From Candidatus Brocadiia bacterium (GTDB lineage: Bacteria > Planctomycetota > PUPC01 > DSUN01), in assembly GCA_016782825.1 (NCBI GenBank), contig JADHXT010000065.1, positions 1 to 12,625 of the forward strand: a DNA stretch of 12,625 bases. The letters are read 5' to 3'. The notes beneath the pieces are model-generated. The model saw nothing but the letters and a program-made list of their open reading frames with translations, ran no database searches and was not told the origin of the DNA. Position numbers and translations under genes: made by a program. Below, piece after piece: positions 7,049 to 12,625 of this stretch (positions are counted from its first letter, which is position 1; each line of letters opens with the position of its first letter).

Positions 7049-7079
7049 CAAGCGCCCGACACACCCCGTCGGGCGCTTG
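7049..7079 (+). terminator. Strong hairpin, probable terminator of the pilin-FecR gene
   Basis: CAAGCGCCCGAC and GTCGGGCGCTTG form a perfect 12-bp stem around a 7-base loop, 67 bases after the stop codon. Only a short CTCT follows instead of a T-run. The symmetry is too long to be chance. The right arm overlaps the next promoter. Confidence 0.6.
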
Positions 7080-7105
7080 CTCTAAGCCATCCCTACCGAT
7101 ATAAT
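7077..7105 (+). promoter_or_regulatory. Promoter for the CHASE2 hybrid kinase gene
   Basis: A perfect TATAAT (7100-7105) lies 17 bases after TTGCTC (7077-7082). The -35 shares its TTG with the last bases of the terminator hairpin. Transcription would start near 7112. Confidence 0.55.
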
Positions 7106-7172
7106 CACCTAAGGGACTGCACTGGGCACAGGAAATGGCCTGCACCAGTCGATGCCAAGCACGCATGAAACC

Positions 7173-7180
7173 AGGCGGGG
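7173..7180 (+). promoter_or_regulatory. Ribosome binding site deciding the hybrid kinase start
   Basis: AGGCGGGG lies four bases before ATG 7185. An in-frame ATG at 7152 has no purine-rich site at a usable distance and would put polar residues before the membrane helix. A GTG at 7182 is also possible. Confidence 0.5.
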
Positions 7181-7184
7181 CGTG

Positions 7185-10067
7185 ATGCACTTGAATCTCC
7201 GTCGGATTCTGGGGCGGTATGCGGGTGTGCTGTGGGGGGTGGGCTCCTTCCTCTCCATCGCCATCCTGTGGACGCAGCCGCCGTTCACCGACCCGCTTCA
7301 CCGCATGGAGTATGCGCTGTACGACCTGCGCATCCGGCGCCGCATCGTCCACCAGCCTGCATCCAACGCTCAAGTGGTCATGGTAAGCATCGACCGCAGC
7401 GACGAGAAGCACTTCGGACGCCTCCCCTGGCCGCGCCGACGCTATGCTGACCTGATTCGCCATCTCCACAAAGCTGGCGCGGGCGCCGTCGTGATGGATA
7501 TCTTCTTCCCCGACGCCAGGGACGAAGCCGACGACCGCGCTCTCGCCCAGGCGATCAAAGACGCGGGCAATGTGTTCCTGCCCAAGTTCAGCCTCCAGGT
7601 TCGCTCGGCTGCGGACGCTGACGAGAACGGAGTGTACCGCGGTCCCTTGGCCCGCAATCTTCCGCTGATTGGCGATGCCGCCGCAGGCTCCGGCCACATC
7701 AACGTGGTCGTCGACACCGACGGCATCGTGCGGCGCATGCCCGCCCGAGTGGGCTCACCCGACGGCAAGTCGGTGCAGGTGCCCGTAGGGTTTGTGGCCA
7801 CGCGGCATGCGCTCGGCCTCACGGACCACAAGGTGCTCGCCACGCGCGAGAGCCTCACGTGCGGCCCACTGCGGGTCCCCCTCGACGCCAACGCCTGCAT
7901 CCCCATCAACTACCTGGACTTCGACCGCGCCGTGTACGTCCGTCCTCCTTTCGCTCCGGACTGGGTGGAAGCTGAGGGCCGCAGGAAGCCAGTTATTCTC
8001 TGCTCGTTTGCCGAGGCAATGGGATTGCGCACGGACACCATCGCACCCTACCCCCCCGTCGACTTCCGAGGGAAGGTCGTGGTGGTCGCGGGCACCGTCC
8101 AAGGTTCCGAAGCCGACATGCACAGCACCCCGTACGCGCGGCAGTATGGAGCGCTGATCCACGTAGCGTTCATCCACAGCCTGCTCACGCGGCAGATGAT
8201 CTCGGTACCCAGGCAGACGGTGCTCTTTGGCTGGCTGCTTGCTGTATGCCTGTCGCTGGGGCTCGCCGCCTTCCACATCCGCCTTGGTGGCAGCGCGTAC
8301 GCCACCGTGGCAGGGATGCTCGTGGCCCTCGTCGGCCTGCTCACCGCGCTCGGCCTCGTATCCTGGGCGCTCTACAACTACTGGGGCATCATGTTCCAGG
8401 TTACCCCGTTCGCCGTGGCTCTCGTGTTGCACTTCGGCGCCGCACTGGCCACGAACCTGAGCCGGGCCTCACGCGAGACCGAGGAAACCCGCAAGGCCGC
8501 CCAAGCCGCACTACGCGAAAGCGAGGACTACCTCAAGAGCATGCTGGACTCGGTGAGGGCGGGCATCGTGGTCATCGACCCGCAGACGTACGAGGTCCTC
8601 GACGCCAACACCTATGCCATGGAGATGCTGAGGAAAGAACGTGCCGAGCTCATCGGCCAGCCCTGCCATGCGACGTTCTGCGAGTTCCAGGCGGGGCAAT
8701 GCCCCATTTGCGACCTCCACATGCCCGACGTCACAGCGGAAGCCGCTCTGACACACGCGCAGGACAGGCAGTTGTTCATCCTCAAGACCGCCACGTTGGT
8801 CGAGCGCCAGGGGCGGCAGTTTGTCATCGAGAGCTTCGTCGACATCACGAACCGCAAGCGTGCCGAGGAAGACTTGCTCGAGAGCAACCAACGCCTCCAG
8901 GAAGCCCTCGACGAACTGGCCGCCACGCAACGGCAGGTGGTCCAGCAGGAGCGCCTGCGCGCCCTTGGCGAGATGGCCAGCGGCGTGGCACACGACTTCA
9001 ACAACGCGCTGATGCCCGTCGTGGGCTACACCGACATGCTGCTCATGTCGCCCGACATGCTCGAGGACACCGAGCGAGCCACCCAGTATCTCAAGAACGT
9101 CCGCGCGGCCGCCGAGGACGCGCAAGGCGTGGTCAAGCGCCTCCGCGAGTTCTACCGCCACCGCGACGAGGACGAGGCGCTGGTTCCGCTGGACCTGAGC
9201 CAGATGGTGCGCGACGTGCTCACGTTCACCCAGCCGAAATGGAAAGAGCAAACTCAGGCACGCGGGCTCACCATCGACGTCGAAACCGACCTTCAGGACA
9301 CCCCTCCCACCGCCGGGAACGAGGTCGAGCTTCGTGAGATGCTCACCAACCTGATCTTCAACGCCGTGGACGCCCTGCCGGTCGGCGGCACCATCCGCGT
9401 GAGCACACAAGTGGATGGCGACCAGATCCTGCTCCAGGTCGCCGACACAGGCAGCGGCATGAGCGACGAGACCCGGCGACGGTGCCTGGAGCCCTTCTTC
9501 ACCACCAAGGGCGAACGCGGCACGGGCCTCGGCCTCGCCGTCACCTATGGCATCATCCGCCGTCACCGAGGCTCGATCACGATCGAGAGCCAGGAAGGCA
9601 AGGGCACCACCTTCGCCATTCGCCTCCCCGTGACAACCGACCAGGAGGCGCCCCAAGTCGCCGACGAGCAAGAGAGCGTCAGCCTGCCCCCGCTCCACGT
9701 GCTGGTGGCCGACGACGACCCCGAAGCCCTCGACGTGATCGTGGCGTACCTCCACACAGACCACCACACCTGCGAAACCGCCCATGACGGGGCACTCGCC
9801 TGGGAAACATTCCAGAACGGGCACTTCGACGTCGTTGTCACCGACATGGCCATGCCCGGCCTCAACGGAGCGCAGATCGCCACGCGCGTGAAGGACCTCG
9901 CCCCCAGCACACGAGTCATCATGGTATCGGGCTTCGCCGTCAACCTCACCGAGAAGGACGGTGGCCCAGAAAACGTGGACGTGCTGCTGGCCAAGCCCGT
10001 GTCGCTGGCAGTGTTCCGCCGCGCGCTCGCCACCGCGGTGGGCGCACAGGTGAGCGTATTCCAGTAG
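7185..10067 (+). CDS. CHASE2-PAS hybrid sensor histidine kinase/response regulator
   Basis: 960 residues from the chosen start. A membrane helix (about 12-30) precedes a CHASE2 extracytoplasmic sensor (about 35-340; typical MEYALYDLRIRRR, SIDRSDEKHFGRLPWPR, AVVMDIFFPD and DMHSTPYA motifs), followed by three closely spaced helices (about 345-366, 370-394, 398-421). A PAS domain (about 445-560) carries a four-cysteine insert (Cys 494, 499, 506, 509). A short coiled coil (560-590) leads to HisKA with phospho-acceptor His603 in VAHDFNN. The HATPase_c domain has N-box LREMLTNLIFNAVDAL, G1 DTGSGM (754-759) and G2 GTGLGLA. A C-terminal receiver (838-950) has the acidic D843-D845 cluster, Asp887 in VTDMAMPGLNG, Ser915 and Lys937. 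Everything needed for autophosphorylation and internal phosphotransfer is present, unlike the other kinase-like gene here. There is no HPt or output domain, so a separate partner must take the signal. The ligand is unknown. Confidence 0.93.
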   Translation: MHLNLRRILGRYAGVLWGVGSFLSIAILWTQPPFTDPLHRMEYALYDLRIRRRIVHQPASNAQVVMVSIDRSDEKHFGRLPWPRRRYADLIRHLHKAGAGAVVMDIFFPDARDEADDRALAQAIKDAGNVFLPKFSLQVRSAADADENGVYRGPLARNLPLIGDAAAGSGHINVVVDTDGIVRRMPARVGSPDGKSVQVPVGFVATRHALGLTDHKVLATRESLTCGPLRVPLDANACIPINYLDFDRAVYVRPPFAPDWVEAEGRRKPVILCSFAEAMGLRTDTIAPYPPVDFRGKVVVVAGTVQGSEADMHSTPYARQYGALIHVAFIHSLLTRQMISVPRQTVLFGWLLAVCLSLGLAAFHIRLGGSAYATVAGMLVALVGLLTALGLVSWALYNYWGIMFQVTPFAVALVLHFGAALATNLSRASRETEETRKAAQAALRESEDYLKSMLDSVRAGIVVIDPQTYEVLDANTYAMEMLRKERAELIGQPCHATFCEFQAGQCPICDLHMPDVTAEAALTHAQDRQLFILKTATLVERQGRQFVIESFVDITNRKRAEEDLLESNQRLQEALDELAATQRQVVQQERLRALGEMASGVAHDFNNALMPVVGYTDMLLMSPDMLEDTERATQYLKNVRAAAEDAQGVVKRLREFYRHRDEDEALVPLDLSQMVRDVLTFTQPKWKEQTQARGLTIDVETDLQDTPPTAGNEVELREMLTNLIFNAVDALPVGGTIRVSTQVDGDQILLQVADTGSGMSDETRRRCLEPFFTTKGERGTGLGLAVTYGIIRRHRGSITIESQEGKGTTFAIRLPVTTDQEAPQVADEQESVSLPPLHVLVADDDPEALDVIVAYLHTDHHTCETAHDGALAWETFQNGHFDVVVTDMAMPGLNGAQIATRVKDLAPSTRVIMVSGFAVNLTEKDGGPENVDVLLAKPVSLAVFRRALATAVGAQVSVFQ

Positions 10068-10104
10068 CCCGCCGTTCCGTCTCGCCCAGTGCCCCCCGCC
10101 CCCG

Positions 10105-11664
10105 TCACTTCGCCGGTACGTCACTGCCCATCGCCCAATGGACGGCGTTGACCACCAGGCGCAGGAACCATGCGTCCTGGAACGTCGTGCTGTGCCCCAT
10201 GGACGTGTAGAACACTCGCCCCCCCTTGTAGGCGTATGTCCACGCCACAGGCTCGTCGCTGATTTTCGAGCCGAGCGATCTGCCCATCATCAGTAGCGTG
10301 GTGCCCTCGAGCAGCGGCTGGCTGCGGTAAAGGGTCTCCTGCAACCGGTACGGCCCCGTGATGCCCGTGAGGATCGGGTGCTTTGCCGCGCCGGGAGCCG
10401 CTCGCGCCTCCGAATCGCCGCTGCCGTGTCCCGCATAGTTGCAGCCCAGCACGTTCCGGTCGAAGCGGGGCCACCCGTCCGTGCCCTCTGGCCCCTTCCC
10501 CTTGCGCAAGGCAAAGGCGTGGGAGGTGGTTCGGAAGGCCACGAGTGGCCTGCCTGCCTCCAGATAGGCGCGGATGTGCTTCAACTGCTCGGCGCGCAGC
10601 ACGCGGCGGCGCACGTAGAGCACCAGCAGATCGGCGTGGTCGATCAACTCGGCTCCATGCAGATCGTGCTGCCCCTCCACGACCAGCAGCGTGGCGCACA
10701 TCCCGTGCTTGCGCCGCAGTGCCTCCGTCAGCAGCCGCAGGTTGCCCTCGGAGCCGTAGTGGTGCGTTTCGCCCGCCACAAGCACCACTCGCGGACGGCG
10801 GTCGGCCTTGAAGCGGAACGGCTTGCCGCCGAGCACCTGGTCCGACGCGACGGTCGGGCAGACGGCCGTCTCGATGTGCTCCACCACCAGGTCGGTGCCG
10901 GTGAAGTGGCTCACGTGGGGCGCGCTCCGCGAGTTGTACATGGTGTCGGTGAGGTCGCGCACGAGCACCACGTTCTTGCCGAAGCGAGCCATGTTGCGGA
11001 GCCCGAAGGGACGCCCGATGACGCACATGTTCGTGTGTACGCCGACGAGCATGACGTTCGCGATCCCGCGCTGCTCCACCATGTTCCACACCTCGACGCC
11101 CGAGTCGCTGATGGCATCCTCGTCGCGGATGGTGAGGGTGTCGATCTGCCGTCGCCACGGGTTGCCGCCCTTGCACTTGGGCTCGCAGTCGCAGCCGCCG
11201 TCGGCCTGGTCGATGGGCCACGTGTGCCCCTTCTCCGACGGCAGCCCGCGGCACCATCCGCCGACGTCCTTCGGCAGGTTGGCCGCCTTCGGCGCCGCCT
11301 GTGCTCGCCGGCGCGCGGCATGGTCCTTGTAGGCGGCCATGCAGGCGCTCGGGGCGTGGATGATGAGCGCGCCCTTGCGCCGGGCGGCTTCGAGGAACAG
11401 GTTCATGCGCGGCGCCATCTCGGCCACACGGCTGGTGGCACCCTTGCACCAGTGCTTGTCCCACATGTCGCACACGACCACGGCCGTCTTGTGCCCGTCC
11501 CACACCACGTCCTGCTGACGAAGCGCGTACGTGCCTGTGGTGGCCTGCTTGAGGCGACGGTGGAGCCGAAGCGACAGGGCATTGGCCTCGGGCACGTCCG
11601 CCGCCCGTGCCATGGCCACGGTACACCCACAGAGGGACATGAACAGCACAGCTCGCAACAGCAT
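10105..11664 (-). CDS. Secreted isochorismatase-like and ThuA-like fusion protein
   Basis: 519 residues. Residues 1-21 look like a Sec signal peptide (MLLRAVLFMSLCGCTVAMARA, cleavage near ARA|AD). The first domain (about 55-270) is isochorismatase-like: AVVVCDMWDKHWC with Asp66, and VGVHTNMCV with Cys214 in the nucleophile position. The family's catalytic Lys seems to be replaced (TIRDED, R180). A cysteine-containing insert (138-164) precedes that region. The second domain (about 290-512) is ThuA-like: RVVLVAGETHHYGSEGN, ADLLVLYVRRR, AGRPLVAFRTTSHAF, GGRVFYTSMGHS and a C-terminal NAVHWA helix. ThuA-like proteins are class I glutamine-amidotransferase-like folds tied to sugar metabolism, and such fusions are, to my knowledge, mainly planctomycetal. 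Substrate unknown. The start was chosen for the signal peptide and an AGGAG seven bases upstream; the frame is open further upstream, inside the preceding gene. It is the second gene of an operon, convergent with the kinase gene. Confidence 0.9.
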   Translation of the reverse strand: MLLRAVLFMSLCGCTVAMARAADVPEANALSLRLHRRLKQATTGTYALRQQDVVWDGHKTAVVVCDMWDKHWCKGATSRVAEMAPRMNLFLEAARRKGALIIHAPSACMAAYKDHAARRRAQAAPKAANLPKDVGGWCRGLPSEKGHTWPIDQADGGCDCEPKCKGGNPWRRQIDTLTIRDEDAISDSGVEVWNMVEQRGIANVMLVGVHTNMCVIGRPFGLRNMARFGKNVVLVRDLTDTMYNSRSAPHVSHFTGTDLVVEHIETAVCPTVASDQVLGGKPFRFKADRRPRVVLVAGETHHYGSEGNLRLLTEALRRKHGMCATLLVVEGQHDLHGAELIDHADLLVLYVRRRVLRAEQLKHIRAYLEAGRPLVAFRTTSHAFALRKGKGPEGTDGWPRFDRNVLGCNYAGHGSGDSEARAAPGAAKHPILTGITGPYRLQETLYRSQPLLEGTTLLMMGRSLGSKISDEPVAWTYAYKGGRVFYTSMGHSTTFQDAWFLRLVVNAVHWAMGSDVPAK

Positions 11665-11671
11665 TCGATCG

Positions 11672-11676
11672 CTCCT
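11672..11676 (-). promoter_or_regulatory. Ribosome binding site deciding the isochorismatase/ThuA start
   Basis: AGGAG on the minus strand lies seven bases before the ATG at 11664, in the 20-base gap after the HEAT-protein stop codon. It favours this start over an in-frame ATG at 11772. Confidence 0.75.
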
Positions 11677-11684
11677 GATGTGGC

Positions 11685-12625
11685 TCACTTGGCGCCGACT
11701 TTGGCGAGCGCCGCATTGATCTTGCCGATCGCCTGCTCGGCCTCGGCCTTCAGTGCGGCGTCGTTGGCACAAGACTTGGCCAGCTTGAGCGCGTCGCCGT
11801 GGGCCACGACGGCCAGCCCGGCCAGCGCCAGCTTCTTCTCATCGGGGCGGGTCGCTGCCTCGATGGCCTGCCTGTAGAGTGCCACGGTCGCCGCGGCGGG
11901 GCGCTTGCTGTCCAGGCCGATGGCGCGGATGAGGCCCCGCACGGCCAGGATGCGCTGCGTGGGGTCTTTGGCCGTCTTCGCCAAAGGCAGGAGTGCTTCT
12001 GCGGCGGAGCCATCGGGCCACGCAGCCAGCGCCCGTAGCGCCCCCTCCCGCACGGCGGCATCCTGGCCGTTCAGATCGGCCTTCACCGCCGCGAGCGCTG
12101 CTGAGCCCCCGAGCCGCGACAGCACCCGCAGCGCCGCCACGCGGCCCGCTCCTGTCGCTTTCGCGTGTGCGGCGAGCACGGGTGCCGTGGATCTTGCTAC
12201 ATCGTCCATCCTGCGTGCAATGGCCACGATCGCCCGTTCGGCAGCCCCCCGAGCACCGCTATCCGCCTCAGCCAGCATAAGAGCCGTCATGCCGGCCAGA
12301 TGCTCGCCGCCCGCCAGCTCGCCCAACACGCTGAAGCACTGCAACCGCACGGCCGCGCTCCTTTCCGCCCCCGCCACCCGCGCAATCTGCCCCAGTTGAG
12401 CGGTTGCCCTGCGCGCCCGAAGGCTGCGGACGAGTTCCACCCGCACGGGCTCCGCGGCGCCCTTCAGGCTGGCGATGATCGCGCCGTCCACGTCCTTGCC
12501 AGGCAGGCGCTCCAGGCTATGCCGTGCGCCGTCACGCAGCGCGCCGCTCGACGTGCCCGCCAGCTCGCCCAGCAGGCTCACGGAGGAAGCGTCGCCCACC
12601 TGTGCCAGAGCCTTCGCTGCCGCCA
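11685..12625 (-). CDS. HEAT-repeat protein, 3' part only
   Basis: The frame is open to the window edge (312 codons visible) and continues upstream as AAAKALAQ before the GTG at 12599, so that GTG is internal and the true start lies outside. The chain is Ala/Leu-rich and built of about 30-residue helical pairs, for example ALRVLSRLGGSAALAAVKADL and ALRALAAWPDGSAAEALLPLA. This is the pattern of HEAT or PBS-lyase-like repeats. The last 90 residues (QRILAVRGLIRAIG, DEKKLALAGLAVVA, EAEQAIGKINAAL) keep that pattern to the end. HEAT proteins are binding scaffolds; no catalytic motif is visible. In planctomycetes they often sit beside secreted sugar- or sulfate-related enzymes, and here the secreted isochorismatase/ThuA gene follows by 20 bases, so one transcript is likely. 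Partner and cellular location cannot be judged without the N-terminus. Confidence 0.88.
   Translation of the reverse strand, partial: AAAKALAQVGDASSVSLLGELAGTSSGALRDGARHSLERLPGKDVDGAIIASLKGAAEPVRVELVRSLRARRATAQLGQIARVAGAERSAAVRLQCFSVLGELAGGEHLAGMTALMLAEADSGARGAAERAIVAIARRMDDVARSTAPVLAAHAKATGAGRVAALRVLSRLGGSAALAAVKADLNGQDAAVREGALRALAAWPDGSAAEALLPLAKTAKDPTQRILAVRGLIRAIGLDSKRPAAATVALYRQAIEAATRPDEKKLALAGLAVVAHGDALKLAKSCANDAALKAEAEQAIGKINAALAKVGAK

Noticed and set aside
8511..10124. 537-codon open frame on the minus strand
   Set aside because: Antisense to the kinase and receiver domains of the CHASE2 hybrid kinase, with no signal peptide, domain or ribosome site.
10378..11877. 499-codon open frame on the plus strand
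   Set aside because: Antisense to the isochorismatase/ThuA gene and the HEAT gene end, with His/Val/Gly/Ala-rich shadow composition.
12597..12599. GTG as the start of the HEAT-repeat protein
   Set aside because: The frame continues upstream in the same repeat pattern (AAAKALAQ) to the window edge, so this is an internal Val codon.

Overview
The window is GC-rich, tightly packed bacterial DNA with eight protein-coding genes, of which the first and last run off the edges. No tRNA, rRNA, CRISPR array or insertion sequence was seen. Several features point to a Planctomycetota or other PVC-group bacterium: a prepilin-like protein of the DUF1559/H-X9-DG style, a secreted isochorismatase-like plus ThuA-like fusion next to a HEAT-repeat protein, and a PAS domain with a cysteine-rich insert. 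The taxonomic guess is inference from gene families, not from a marker gene.

Layout. (1) 1-1157 (+): 3' end of a secreted protein built from duplicated PKD plus Ig-like modules. (2) 1192-2715 (-): complete YifB/ComM-family AAA+ ATPase, convergent with gene 1. (3) 2716-2893: divergent control region with a good sigma70-type promoter on each strand. (4) 2894-4807 (+): membrane sensor with HAMP and PAS and a histidine-kinase-like C-terminus. It has lost the phospho-accepting His, the N-box Glu and the normal G2-box, so it looks like a pseudokinase. (5) 4817-5470 (+): NarL/LuxR-type response regulator in the same operon, with an intact receiver. (6) 5471-5844: 374-base non-coding region with hairpins and a cluster of direct and inverted repeats just upstream of a possible promoter. 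(7) 5845-6981 (+): type IV prepilin-like N-terminus fused to a FecR-like domain, a five-cysteine cluster and a short Ca-binding-like DxDGDG motif. (8) A strong hairpin at 7049-7079, whose last bases overlap the -35 of a promoter with a perfect TATAAT. (9) 7185-10067 (+): CHASE2-PAS-HisKA-HATPase-REC hybrid kinase with all catalytic residues present. (10) 10105-11664 (-): secreted isochorismatase-like plus ThuA-like protein. (11) 11685-12625 (-): 3' end of a HEAT-repeat protein, upstream in the same operon.

The central 2.9-10 kb segment is the most interesting part. Read together, it resembles a signalling locus: a degenerate sensor kinase with an intact DNA-binding regulator, then a pilin-anchored FecR-type protein, then a CHASE2 hybrid kinase. 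FecR and CHASE2 are both extracytoplasmic signalling modules. A plausible but untested model is that the pilin-FecR protein is an envelope signal element read by the CHASE2 kinase, and that the regulator controls the pilin-FecR gene through the repeats in front of it. The flanking genes (PKD protein, YifB, isochorismatase-ThuA, HEAT protein) look unrelated to this circuit.
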